From Cladorrhinum sp. PSN259 (Eukaryota; Ascomycota; Sordariomycetes; Sordariales; Podosporaceae): a stretch of DNA of 64,000 nucleotides. This document shows, one piece after another, positions 21,501-33,128 of this stretch. Each line of letters begins with the position of its first letter. The stretch's first letter is position 1. The translations under genes and the position numbers were made by a program. The stretch covers positions 248,001 to 312,000 of the forward strand of contig MU867068.1 of the NCBI GenBank assembly GCA_033725935.1, in the 5' to 3' direction. Below the pieces are notes generated by a model. That model did no database searches, was not told the origin of the DNA, and saw nothing but the letters and a program-made list of their open reading frames with translations.

Positions 21501-22812
21501 GACGATGAAGACTGAAAGGGAGGGAGATGAGAATCTCGGCCGGACTTTCGGAGCGCGTTTTGCAACTAAAGACTGCAAGGGCGAGTTATTACCTATCTAT
21601 CTCAGCTTCCAAACTGGGATTTCATGCCATGTGCTGCCTCAAGCTCAATTGGCGGGAGTCAAGTTTCGACACGGAAAAGAAGGCAATGACATCTTGGTCC
21701 ACCATGCTTTGCCAGCTGCTCCAGGGTAAAACACGGCAAGGGTATCCTTGCCCACAGCTCATCTTGATCGGCTGATTGGCCAATGGGGTGTCGCCAGCAC
21801 CTGGCCCAACATCGATCTGGGCAAGGCAGGTCCCGTCGACGGGACTTCCTTGCTTAACCTGCGTCCAACCTCTTCTGTTGCTGGGGAAAAGGGAAAAAAA
21901 ATCGTCGAAAGAGATAACAAAATACCTCAATGATTGAAGCCTTACCGATGTCTTCTGCATCTCGCCCTCGATAGATCCATGCTAACATCTGCAACCACAT
22001 GACTTGGCACGCCGGACAGGCAGAGCGGTGATTAGTATGTCGGTGAAGGTACGCGTGCAGCACAGGAAATGGCCGGTCTTAGGGGCCGTCGTCACGGTTG
22101 TCCCATCTCTCTCTGTTTATCTGTGTGACGGGAAAAGGAAGCAAACAGCGGTACCTTGAGTAGCTAAGGTTCCTCACCTGCCAGGGCACGCAGACCATGT
22201 GGCTGCATGGAGCTCTGCAGGTCTGCCGACGATGTGGCAGAAGACAGCCCCAATCCCATAATGACACCAGATGCGAGATCGGGAAAGTGCCTTGATGGAG
22301 CAGTGGGTGCGGTGGTGCCCGGCTCCATGGTAAATTGGAAGGCTGGTAGTGACTTGCCATGTTCCGTTTCCGGGGAAGGTCAAGGGAGATCCACAGTGAC
22401 ATCCATTCTTTCATTTTCCCTGTTCGCCATGTACACAAGCGTCAAGGGCCGAGAATGGGTGTTCCTTCCTTGTAAAATATAAGTGCTGCTCCGACGTTCG
22501 TGACGCACTTTCCATCTCTTTCCTGCTTTCCAACCTCAAGTGTCACACAGAGTATCGTCCTCTAATAAACCCAAAAGTCGTCAACTCTCCCAACTCTTCG
22601 ACCTTCCACCTCACACAAACAACGGTCATACTCTGCATCCTTCTTCACTATCCCACAATCACCTAAATCGTCAGTTACCTTGCCCTCACTTTTCACCTTG
22701 AAACCCCTATAGACCGTCAATCTGACTCGAACCATCTTGGTTTCTTGGACTCCAGTATCCCTACGTCGTCGTCCGTCTCGCTACCACTGCAGTCCATACC
22801 CTATCAAACAAA
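18558..22812. other. 4.25-kb gene-poor region
   Basis: No gene can be supported here; open frames are short, start without context and carry no motif. Visible elements are a T18/G12 homopolymer pair (about 18571-18601) just after the upstream stop, a GGAT-type microsatellite near 18903-18925, a C tract at 19138-19152 and a moderately GC-rich, mixed-sequence zone from 20 to 22.4 kb. From about 22480 a pyrimidine-rich segment leads into the CFEM gene and is likely its promoter and leader, with an AT-rich TAAAATATAAG element at about 22472. Confidence 0.5.
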
Positions 22813-23685
22813 ATGAAGTCCGTCGCTACTCTCTTCCTTGCCGTTGCCGGTGCCAGCGTTGTCGCCGCCCAACTCAACCAGTGCGGGGTAAGTAGACCAC
22901 TTTTCGACACCTGCCTTCATTTTCACTAATACCGTCGATTAGATCGATTGCACCAACCGAGTGATCGCCCAGGCCACCACCGACGTCTTCAAGTGCGCCG
23001 GAGGTGATTCCAAGTGCCTGTGTGACAATGCCAACTTTTGGTATGGCATCCGTGACTGCGCTTCTCAGGCTTGTGGTGGACAGGCTGCCTCTGAGGCCCA
23101 GTCTTGGGGTGAGAACTACTGCAAGAGTGCTGCTGCCACTCTCAACACTGGCACTGGTGTAAGTAGACTTTTCCTGGTCAAGGCTTCCCGACCAATGACT
23201 GACTTTCCTCTAGGCCGCTACTCCTGGCCCTACTCCTTCTGAGTCTGCCTCCCCTAGCGGGTCTGAGTCTGCCTCCCCTAGCGAGTCTGAGTCTGGTGCT
23301 CCCACCACCATAATCTCAGCCATCTCTACCACGACCTTCATTTCCACTGTCAGCGAGAGTGGCTCCGCTGTCACCACCGTGAGCAGCGAGAGCACTGTCT
23401 TCTCCACTGATCTCGTCTCTACCTCGGCCATCGTCAGCACCGTCTCTGAGTCCTCGACCACCTTTGAGACTACCGTTGGCTTCACCACTGTTACCACTGA
23501 GGCTCCCAGCCAGTCCAACGGTGGTGCCACCTCCTCCAGCACCAGCAGAGCATTGGTACGTTTATTTCTGTATCGACTGAATATTATGATCATCATGCAC
23601 TAACAGAACATAGGGTGCCCAAGTCACTGCCGCTCCCGTCATCGGCTTCATCGCCGCTGCTGGTCTTGCCGCTGCTCTCCTATAA
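22813..23685 (+). CDS. CFEM-domain GPI-anchored surface protein, 234 aa
   Basis: Four exons: 22813-22887, 22943-23158, 23214-23555 and 23614-23685. The introns are 55, 55 and 58 nt, all in phase 0, with branch sites such as CACTAAT and TGACTGAC. The protein starts with a signal peptide (MKSVATLFLAVAGASVVAAQ). Its CFEM domain has exactly eight cysteines (C24, 28, 43, 50, 52, 64, 69, 85). Asp47 lies in the C-x3-D-x2-C-x-C core that binds haem in characterised CFEM proteins. A Ser/Thr-rich stalk with a 24-bp tandem repeat (SESASPSG/SESASPSE) follows. The hydrophobic tail (APVIGFIAAAGLAAALL) ends at the stop, as GPI signals do. It likely sits at the plasma membrane or wall; CFEM proteins serve in haem-iron capture, adhesion or virulence, and which applies here cannot be read. 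Confidence 0.93.
23238..23294 (+). repeat. 24-bp tandem repeat in the CFEM gene stalk
   Basis: Two 24-bp units (23238-23261 and 23262-23285) differ at one base (GGG against GAG codon), with a partial third unit after them. They encode the SESASPSG/SESASPSE units of the Ser-rich stalk. The reading frame is preserved because the period is a multiple of three. Confidence 0.85.
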
Positions 23686-25627
23686 ATTGACGAAAAAGTA
23701 TCAACTTCCGGGATTTCGGACGAGATTTCGGTTTACGATTTGATTCTTTTGTCACAATTGTGATGCTTTTACGAACTTCCTTTTTATCACATGGAGAAAA
23801 AGACTATGACAGAACGAGGCACGATACGATATCCCAAATCTTAATGACTAGTGGTTTGCATGATGGATGGTGGACATTGGGACACATGACATACCGACAA
23901 TGGGTAGATTAGTAGCATGGCACTGGATTTTCCGTCTTGCGAGGATTTGATTACTTCTTTTTTATTATTTTGGTGGTGGTTTATAGGGGAAGCTTTATTC
24001 TATGTACATATTTTGTAGGAATTTACGGGAATCCTTTTATTATCTGTACTTTTGTTGGACGGTGATACCCTACGGTGATTATGATGGGTGTTGATGATGA
24101 TATGGTTGATTCTTGATGGAAAGGTGACCCGGAGACTCGGGATTAATTCGAGGAGGGCAAGGACTAACATACCTATCCGAGAATGGAGTAGTAAAATGAC
24201 AAATATCTGATCTCTTGACCATTTTCTATGTTCATTCACACAAGCGATGGCGTCTTGATTGATGGCTTCTTTTGAGCTTTTGGGCATGCTAGTTGAGTCC
24301 ACTGTTTGCTTTTGTCTTTGTGAGGAAGACTGGAGAAGAATAGGTAGTCAATATAAATAATAATAGACTTGTATTTTTGTGTTTCAAGTTTCAAGTGACT
24401 TTGGGGGTATTCTTTTTCGAATGTTAGGGTACTAGTAGCGTGGCTTCAGAAAGTTTGTAGTGCATGTGGTTATTGGTGAGAATAAAAGTAGAATGAGTCA
24501 TGATGGGTCGGGTAGTAATTGGAATTTTGATGCGATGGTTTAAGGGATGGATCGTTTATTAGGGAATGGGTGTATGGTGAATGGTGAATGGTGNNNNNNN
24601 NNNNNNNNNNNNNNNNNNNNNNNNNNNNNNNNNNNNNNNNNNNNNNNNNNNNNNNNNNNNNNNNNNNNNNNNNNNNNNNNNNNNNNNNNNGTGTATGGTG
24701 TATGGTGTATGGTGTATGGTGTATGGTGTATGGTGTATGGTGTATGGTGTATGGTGTATGGTGTATGGTGTATGGTGTATGGTGTATGGTGTACGGTGGG
24801 TGAGGTGGTGCTTTAAAAAAAAAAAAAAAAAAAACACAATCTTTGTTTAGTTCGTTCATTCACGGAGATTTCTTTTCCAAAATTTGGGTGAGATTACTAA
24901 AGTATTGTTCTTGTGAGATACCGGAATTTGTGTGTGAAAATAAAAGGGATAATGATTTGGATCCTGGGATGATGGATGGCTGGTGGTATGGTTGGGTTAG
25001 TATGTACCCTGCTGGGTATCATCATCTCTAGTCACGGTGTGTGTGTGTGTGTTTGTGTGTGTCTCCCGCCCTGGAATGAATGAGAATCCGTTTGAGTGAT
25101 ATAGACGTGGTCGTTGACAAAGATATAGAGGAGAGGTTATTTTTTTAAAGAAATTAAATCCGATTGCCTTTGGTGATGTTGTTCACCAGGTAGGTAGGAG
25201 CGGTGCTGCACATGCTTAACAAAAGTTTGTTGGTAAAGGATGAAACTAAAACTTGAGAGAGTGTAATGATGAAAGTCGCAGAAACCAGATTAAAAGGGGT
25301 GAATCTTTTGTGGTCTTGGATCCCATGGGTTAACTGTGGTTTGTAGATACTGAGATAGTAGTATGTGTGTAGATTGTTCACAGGAGCTGTCGTATTCGAT
25401 TATTTTTCGCTACAATTCACTGTAGTCTCAGTATCCTTAAAGTCAAGTTTTCTAGTTCATTGATTCTTGATCGTCATGCCAAAATGACTGAACGGAATCT
25501 ACCTCCTATCCCTTATGGTTTTCCTCTAACCAGTTTACATAGGTATCCCCCCTCCCTTCCTTCCGATGACGCACTTTCTTTGTTCACTTGAAGTTGTTGG
25601 TACCTCCCAAATGTCGAATACACTCAT
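23686..25627. other. Intergenic region with minisatellite
   Basis: Lies between the CFEM gene and the minus-strand aminotransferase. The first part probably holds the CFEM 3' untranslated region and is AT-rich. The central feature is the GTGTATG minisatellite with an N gap (listed separately), followed by an A20 tract (24815-24834) and a GT-rich microsatellite near 25038-25055. No coding frame is supported; frames across the minisatellite are repeat artefacts. Confidence 0.6.
24570..24795 (+). repeat. GTGTATG minisatellite with assembly gap
   Basis: To the left of the gap are units GTGTATG, GTGAATG, GTGAATG (24570-24590) and a partial unit. N bases fill 24594-24690. To the right are fourteen perfect GTGTATG units (24691-24788) and one variant, GTGTACG. 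The array clearly continues through the gap, whose true length is unknown because assemblers collapse such repeats. The seven-base period cannot keep a reading frame. Confidence 0.95.
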
Positions 25628-27427
25628 TTACTGGGTTCCATGACTAACCAAGTTCCGGAACTTATTGATGACCCTCTCAATCCCATCACACCCCATCTTG
25701 AGCACATCCATCCTGGGTCCGTACGAAAAGCGGACAAAGTGATGGCAGGGACTATCAAACAAATCCCTACGTCTCGCGGGGTTCAAATCGAAGAAGATAC
25801 CGGGGACGACAATGACTTTTTCCTCCAAGCAAGCCTGGAAGAAGTTGAGCCCGTCAGCGATTGGAGCGGGCAAGTTCTCAAGGTTGAGCCAGATGTAGAA
25901 AGTGGAATCGGGGGTATGCCGGATGACGAAGCCCATTTTCCTAAGACGGTCAATGACATAATCCCGCTTCTGGCGGAAATGGGTTTGAAGGGCAATCATT
26001 TCCTTCTTGACTAGTTCCGGCTCGAGCATCGGGATGGCTGCTTCCTGGAAGGGGACGTTGGTACCGCCGTCAAGGTAGGAACCGCAAGAGCCAATACTAG
26101 TGATGGAAAGTCAGTTTGAGATTATAAACAGTGAGAAGAATTAAGAGGGGACGAACGCCTTGATGAACTCCTTGGGGCCGAGAATCCACGCGACACGCCA
26201 GCCGGGAAGACGGAAACGCTTGGTGAGACCGTCGATGATGAGTACATCATCTTCGTCAACGTCAATTACGTTCTCCTGTAGGATGGGTTAGTGTTTTGGT
26301 GAGAAGAGCGAACGGTTGATGGTGTGAAGACTTACTGCAGCGCTAATGGTAGTACCATCACAGTTGCTAGTATAGTTGTATCCAGAATAGAACTCATCGC
26401 TGACGAGTGTGGCACGCTCGCGGCAGATGTCCTGAATTTCGGCCAACTCGGGGTTGGCAACGACGAGACCGGTAGGGTTACGAGGATTGGAGGTGATGAT
26501 CACGCTGGTACCGCGGGCAATCTCCTCGGCGATCTTCTCCGGGTGGATATGATAGCCATCCTCTTCCGAGAGCGGGACGGGGATCGCGGCGAACTAGCAA
26601 TGCGTTAATTAAACTATTCTGGCGTTTTAGGAGAATTAATGTCCATACGTTCTTGAAGAGAGAGAGCATCTCGTTGTATGCTGATCCCCAAGGTCAGTTA
26701 TTGTGACTTGAGAGTTGTTGCTCATAATAGCTTACCAGTATAATCCGGAATGAAGAAGCCAACATAGGCATTGTTGAGGACGGCAGCAATACGGATCAGA
26801 CCAGCACGGCCACCTGGAACAATGGCGACGTTCTCCCAGGTATATTTAGATGCCTTTCCCTGGCGGTGCATCTCATTGTAGAGATGAGCAACAGCCTCTC
26901 TCAGGGGCTTGATGCCTGCAGTAGGGCCATACTCGCGGGAATTGAGGCTGATATCAATGCTCTTGGGACGTTTGAAGCAGCCCTCGATGTCATCCTCGAC
27001 TTCGGGGGCACCTTGGCCTAGATTAGCCCACTTATCGGGCTCTTCCAAGAAGCCATGCTCTGCCGCCCGCTCGGTACACCACACAACACCGGTGGATGCT
27101 CTGGTGGCGTCGAGACCAGCGTGGGGAAGATGGCTGTCAACGCGGTGTCAGTGCCTAAACGACGGGTGAATGATACAGCAAATGTCACAAGGTCATACCC
27201 TTCATGAGCAGCGCGGAATTGACGGTGGATCTTGCTGCTGGCCTCTGGAGTACAACATGATCAGCCTCTGTTCGGGGTAATTCCCTCCAAGCCCCAATGA
27301 CAATTTATGTGTATCCCATACCGTTGAGACCACCCTCAGAGGTGGAGAAGCGACGAGCAGGTCGAGGCACACCGGTGTTGCGGTTGATGCTAAACTTGCG
27401 ATTGCCAAACCCCAAGATGCTGGACAT
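25628..27427 (-). CDS. PLP-dependent class I/II aminotransferase, 475 aa
   Basis: Seven exons: 27427-27322, 27244-27199, 27133-26736, 26680-26649, 26593-26336, 26275-26157 and 26096-25628. They join in frame to 476 codons. The fold type I aminotransferase signature is clear. SNPRNPTG (residues 229-236) carries the PLP-ring Asn233, Asp260 and Tyr263 lie in SDEFYSGYN, Lys299 in DGLTKRFRLPGWRVAW is the Schiff-base lysine, and HFVRFSYG near the C-terminus supplies the substrate-carboxylate Arg. The substrate cannot be decided; the family includes aspartate/aromatic transaminases and ACC-synthase-like proteins. The first 28 residues have several Arg/Lys and no acidic residue, so mitochondrial targeting is possible. 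The gene is divergent from the vWA gene at 29469. Introns are 55-77 nt, and one exon is only 32 nt. Confidence 0.9.
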
Positions 27428-29468
27428 GGTGGCGGTTGGGCAACTCTAAGTTTGCCAAAGCTTGGTTGCAAATGTAAAGAATTGGTAAAAAAGAGAAATA
27501 GCTGCCGAGCCCAATGTCAAATAATGGTTGCAAGTTGGGTCAATTTAAAGCAATGGAGAATGGGTAAAGGCTCCAATGTTATGTTACCTGCCACACTCGG
27601 GTCCTGCGAGAGGCAAAGTGTGGCAATGATAGGTCGCAAAACGCGTTCCAGGTTTAGGAATGCCCCACTGAATCGTCAACAACTCACCATAAGAATTCTG
27701 CAGCAGAAGAAGAAACTCACATTTTGCAGCTTTTTGGGGTAGGTACCCAACGTATTGGGATGAGCCAATGGCCTTCACCGCAAGATTGCAAGATACACAC
27801 GATGCAGCCCGCCAGGAACGTGGACATCCTAGTGGCCAGGAGTTGTCCGAAGCTGCGAATGGGATGACTGAGATGACCATCCTCGAATATCTACCACTCC
27901 GTGCAGAAAGATAAACAATAGCGCAGTATCGCGAAATCCCACAGAATTATTTGACATGGTGCTACCGTCGATCCATGTGGTGCGAGTATCGAAGACCCGC
28001 AGAACGAGTTCCTGGAATCGGCAGTTCTATGGCCGTTATTGTGCTACTTCTTTCCTCAGGATCGTTGCATCGACCCAGCATTACGAGAATCACGTTTCGG
28101 GCGGGACTTTCGAGCTCCAATGAACGACTTCATGGTCTGAGGATTGAAGAGGGGGGACACCACGAAGCTCAAGCCGTGGATCCAGAACCCCTCATGTCGA
28201 TCGTCAACCCCACTGCCAAGTTTCAGCCCAGGTGGGGCTTTCAGCTTGGTGGGGAAGACGTCGAAGCACAGGGCAGGAGATGATCCCGGAAAAGCTTCAG
28301 CTTTCCCCTGCCAAGGAAATACGAGGCCTCTCACCGGCAGCTGTGTCTTTTGGCATTGTATAAATGCTGTGAAACTCCCATCTTCCGATCATTCCGGAAC
28401 TTCCTTGTCATTGTGAAGTCAGCAGTAAAACACTGCACAACATCGACCTCTCCGACAGGCTCAACCGCTTATCTTCCTGCTGTTGCGCGTTCCTCCCGGC
28501 ATCGGGCCTTCCCAATTCCCATCCACCACCAGACGGAAATTGTAACTCGGCTTGCAAGTTCATTCTGGATCTCCTGATTTTATCGGCCGACCACGATACA
28601 GTGGCTGGCTCGGTCACAGCGAGACGACACACCCGAGCATGAGGGCTTAGAATTGGCTCCGGTACGCCTTGAGCTGGCCAAAGGCCCAATGACCACAAAC
28701 TTTGGTTTTCCGTGAGTTGCGCCTCTGAAGGCTTTCACCTCGTTAGCTCGTTAGCCCCTTGGGGCAATTCAGGAAGTTCGTGATATCGATTTTGACCCGA
28801 CCCGACCTAGACCGAGGGAGGACTCGGCGGGGGCTTGTCACGCCAAGGCTGCTCTCTCTTTTCGAGAAGCTCTCCGGATATTCGTGGGAAAGGGTTGTTT
28901 GGTTCTGAACGATAGCCATAGGCTCTCATTGCACCGCCCATGGCGGTTTCAAGGGCACAACTTCAAACCGCTAAGATCAAGAGAAAAACTCTCATAGTTA
29001 TCCCAAAGTGTGTCATTTGCCGTCCGGGCCACCCTCATGACTTGCATACTTCTTTGAGCCGCAGGGGCACTGCCCTTGCACGCACCGCGAACCATAGCGC
29101 CATTGTTAAGGGAAGCGAGGAATTTGTGTTAACATGTTAACATCCGTACAAGATACCCCGCATTTTTGGGCTGAGCCAAATGATCACTTGCCATTGGCCT
29201 CACCACAGCCCCCAAAAGTGACCCATCTTGGACTTTCACAAGACACAATGTTCCAATCTGTGTGGCAGCTTATTGAGAGTACGGCCTGAGGCAAGAGACA
29301 AGGCTGACTTTATCAGGCGCCAGAAAGGCTTACCCCTCTTTGAGACATACCTATGTCTGTTTGTTCATAAAGACCTTTGATGTTTTCATCTCGTGTGAAC
29401 ACATCGTACCTGCCCTTGCATTGACAAACACAGAACTTAGTACTCCACAACTTAGACCGTTTTCCAAA
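27428..29468. other. Divergent intergenic region
   Basis: About 2 kb between the divergent aminotransferase and vWA genes. It is of mixed composition, with no homology that I can name and no convincing ORF. A C/A-rich leader precedes the ATG at 29469. It presumably holds both promoters. Confidence 0.5.
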
Positions 29469-30605
29469 ATGGCAGACCTAAATCTCTCCACCTTTCTTCA
29501 CCCAACAACCGAGACCTCTCGCTCTCGCGCATCCTCTGTCTCCTCAACTATGTCAAGAGACAGCAAACGCAGTGTATTTGGCAGCATTAGAGACAAAATC
29601 AGAAGATCTCGATCACCATCACCCGCACCGAACACAATGGGCTGTGCTCCTTCCCACACAGCTCAACCAGTTCCCGGGCCCGGCCCCGCCGACGTTAACG
29701 CGGCTATCCCACCCCCGCCTTATTCCGAACTTACCAGCAATATCAATGATAACAACAGCAATAACCCCTTCATCAATATCCAGAGTGCTTACCCGGCCCG
29801 TTCGGTCTCGCCGGCGCCATCTCAATCCTCCGCCATGTCGGACCGGAGCATCACTTCCCCAGATGACCCATATGCCTTCCTTAGTCTCTTCGACACCATC
29901 TTTCTCATCGACGACAGCTCCTCCATGACCTTGGAAAGCCGCTGGAAGGAAGTCAAGGGAGTTCTCCGCTCCATCGCACCAATCTGCACATCCCACGATA
30001 CCGATGGCATCGATATATACTTTTTAAATCATCGCAACTCCAAGCACCCCGAAGACGGTGCAGGCTACCGCGGCATCCGCTCAGCCAAGGAGGTCGAGGA
30101 TCTCTTTGAGAACAAGGTGAAGCGTCCAAACGGATGGACGCCCACCGGTACTAGAATCAACGAGATCCTCCAGCCTTATCTGAGGAACTGGAAGGCGGCA
30201 GCCGACAGGACGCGCAACCCTGAGAGTTGCGGGGTAAAACCGATCAACATGATTGTCATCACTGACGGGTCTCCCACTGACGATCCCGAGTCCATCATTA
30301 TCAGCATTTCTAAGAAGCTAGATAGTTATCAAGCTCCGCCTCATCAGGTAGGTATACAGTTCTTCCAGGTCGGTACGGATAAGGAAGCCACGATAGCGCT
30401 CAAGGAACTGGATGATGGCTTGGCAGTGGCCGGCGGCGGGTGCAGGGATATTGTTGACACTGTTTCATTTGACGGTCGGTCACGAGGAACGAAGGTGCTT
30501 TCTGCTGATGCGATACTCAAGACTGTTCTTGGCGCTGTCGTCAAGAGACTGGATCGTCGGCAGGTAGGGCCCAGTGGTCCTGGGGGATACCTCTCGCCTC
30601 GTTAG
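29469..30605 (+). CDS. von Willebrand factor A-domain protein, 378 aa (tail uncertain)
   Basis: The ATG at 29469 (ccaaaATGGc) is chosen; the frame is open upstream but lacks another ATG. The N-terminal 130 residues are Ser/Arg-rich and disordered, with a basic RDKIRRSRSPSP patch and PPPPYSEL at 81-88, a PPxY-type motif that WW-domain (Rsp5/NEDD4-like) ligases recognise. The vWA domain follows. FLIDDSSSM supplies the MIDAS DxSxS (Asp148, Ser150, Ser152), a Thr in GWTPTGTRI fits the second MIDAS loop, and VITDGSPTDD gives the third. The domain ends near VVKRLDRRQ. Fungal vWA proteins of this layout are cytoplasmic and mostly uncharacterised. The frame stops at TAG 30603-30605. Either a 42-nt intron at 30564-30605 or readthrough would extend it to TGA at 30687-30689 (see findings). 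Confidence 0.85.
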   Translation: MADLNLSTFLHPTTETSRSRASSVSSTMSRDSKRSVFGSIRDKIRRSRSPSPAPNTMGCAPSHTAQPVPGPGPADVNAAIPPPPYSELTSNINDNNSNNPFINIQSAYPARSVSPAPSQSSAMSDRSITSPDDPYAFLSLFDTIFLIDDSSSMTLESRWKEVKGVLRSIAPICTSHDTDGIDIYFLNHRNSKHPEDGAGYRGIRSAKEVEDLFENKVKRPNGWTPTGTRINEILQPYLRNWKAAADRTRNPESCGVKPINMIVITDGSPTDDPESIIISISKKLDSYQAPPHQVGIQFFQVGTDKEATIALKELDDGLAVAGGGCRDIVDTVSFDGRSRGTKVLSADAILKTVLGAVVKRLDRRQVGPSGPGGYLSPR

Positions 30606-31494
30606 GAGCCTGGCGTTGATCGTGGGAATCCTGCTTCGGCTTCGTATGACGGAGGTCCCAGTTACCAGCAGCCGCCGAGAAAGGCTTGACTGGAGCTGAC
30701 ATGGGTTATTCGAGTAGTTTCTTTTGCCTCTTTCACTTTTGAACTTGTCTTGCTTGGCGCTTCTTTTTCTCCTCAAGTCTCAAGACATGCTACGTTTTTG
30801 TGCAGGATCTTCTCCTGTACAATTAACGAAACCGGGTGGTCGGTTTCATTCCAGCCATAGAGGGAGGGATATCGGGTGGCTTTGTTGATCGCTTTAGTTT
30901 GGGTGGGTGGGTTGGTGGTACTCTCAAAATATGGCAAGGTGGGATCGTTTTCTGACCTCAAACTCGGACTTGAGGCAGGAGACATTATTAGAGACGAGCC
31001 TGAGGGTTACAAAGACCAAGATACCATACCCATCTTACTTTTTAACTTTTGTCTCGATCTTATTTTCCTTAGAATCAACAATTCAATATTCTGTTGTAAT
31101 CTTTAGCAGCCCCAAAACTCTATGTTTTTTTCTTTCTTTTTTGCTCGATGTGATTGATACATGTAACTCATGGTTAGCCGCTGAAACTTTCAACAATGGG
31201 GGAAAGTAATTGGCCTGAAGCTGGTACTGATGCCTCCCCCCCTTTCTTTTTATAAAAAAAAAGGGAGAAAAAACCCCCACAAAAAACCCTCAAATGACAG
31301 GCATAGGAATATCCGTAAGGGACCATGCAAACGATCATCTAAGCTCTTGAACGGCATGACGATAAACCCCTCCTCCCTCCACTTTTAGAACCGTTTTATA
31401 CTCATTATCCCTTCTATGTTTACCTGTAATGGGTTTTTTTTCTCTGAACGATGGGGAGGTGATAGGGGAAAGAAAGAGTGAGAGAGAGAGAAGG

Positions 31495-31497
<3 letters not shown>

Positions 31498-31533
<36 letters not shown>
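31498..31533. repeat. CT dinucleotide microsatellite
   Basis: An almost perfect (CT)n run of about 18 units, bordered on the left by GA-rich DNA. It is polypurine/polypyrimidine and likely length-variable. Confidence 0.9.
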
Positions 31534-31536
<3 letters not shown>

Positions 31537-32603
31537 ATATTATGCGCACACATAAAACACCACCACAACTAAATTTCTCTAAACTAACACAAGTTTTTTT
31601 TAAGTTTTTTTTTTAAAAGAAAAAATCTCATTAGGAGAGAAAATAAAAGCAAGGGTTTTTTTTTTCTTCCCTTTCTACCTAAGTTTATCATACATTCTTT
31701 TTTTTTTTTTTTTTTTTTTCCTTATTCTTCTTGAACATTTGGTCTTCAAAAAAATTGGTTTTACTTATGGCTAATACATGTACAACTTGGATCTTGGATT
31801 TAGACAAAAAAGGAGATTTTTGTATATACCTTACCTGGAAGGGGAGGAGGTTTACATAAAGGCAGGTTAAGTCATGTCTGGAAAAAGAAAAAGAAAAAAA
31901 AAGGGGGGGGGGTTACTTTTCTTAATCTGGAACCAGGTTTGATACCGTGATATAGTTTGCCTTTTTTATCTTTGTCCTGATCTTTGTTTGGCGTTATATT
32001 AGCTAGGTTGGTAATGGCGTTTCCTGGTATTAGGTTGGTGTTTTGTTTGGGGGTTTTTGGTTTGTATTTGAAATTTAGGTAAGTTGGTAAATCCTTGTTG
32101 CTAGATAACCTTTTTCTAGATTTCTTCATTTGCCTGGTTGGTGATTTTTCTATTCTCACGAATACATACATACACTTTTAGAAATTCTCACTTGTGAGAA
32201 AAACAAACACGGTTTTGCTAATTTACTTTATTGTCTTTGGTCTTGCCTGTCCGGGCTGGTGACTTGAAGCTGAACAAGTTATGAAAATGCGGCGCGTGTG
32301 GTGGTTCTTCCTTGATACCAGCCAGACAGCAATCGGCTCCTCAGTCGGGCCAGAAGTTGGTTCGTCTTCCAGAACACCAGACAAGTCAAGAGAATTGCGT
32401 ACCTTCTCTTTAAATCTGTCTGAGTTTGTTATGGCGCAAAAAAAATGACATCCAGATTGGGCGGCTGGTGATGATGCATGGATTACTACTCCCCAGTTTG
32501 TCCCTTCCACTCAGAATACACATGCTCAAATATTGAGGAAGCGATGGGCTTGCATTTCTGAGGAAGAGCTCAGTAAGTCCGGAGGTAGAGAGACTGAGGG
32601 ATA

Positions 32604-32797
32604 CTCTTTCTTGACATACACAACACCAGTCAAGCTCCTGACCAAGCGGGATCTCCATCCGATGCGCCTTCCAACTCAGTGGATACCAGCTGAAGGTAGA
32701 CCTAGAGGTTCTCTTTCTTAAAGCAGACAATACCAACCGAGCTCTTGACCAAGCCAAGCATCCGTTCAGTACGGTTTCCAACTTACTGGGATACGCC
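32604..32797. repeat. Diverged tandem duplication, about 107-bp period
   Basis: Two copies begin with CTCTTTCTT at 32604 and 32711. They share blocks such as AGCTC-x-TGACCAAGC and TTCCAACT-x-A-x-TGG-x-ATAC in the same order. The copies have diverged considerably, so the duplication is old. No function is apparent. Confidence 0.55.
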
Positions 32798-33128
32798 ATT
32801 CGTTCTCGTGCCGTGGAACTTGGGTGAGAAAAGTGTGGTCCTTCTCGTTAACAGAACAATCTGACATGATGACGAATGCTCAACTCGATGCTGGGGAAGT
32901 AACTGGTGAACCTGCTTCGTCCATCGTCTGGGTATATAACGTACCTGCTTCTCCCCTCCGCCTCTCTCATTTCATGTTCCCATTCTTCCAAAGCAACATA
33001 TCTTCCTCTCCAACTTTACCGGCTGGACTTTTTTGCTGCATACCTTGCAGATTTTTTTCTCAACCTCCTTGTTTCCACGGACATCGAGTCATTAGCCCGC
33101 CTCAGACTCAGGTTTACCACAACAGGCC

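Noticed and set aside
24470..24859. Repeat peptides across the minisatellite
   Set aside because: Open frames caused by the 7-bp array and N bases; no real protein.
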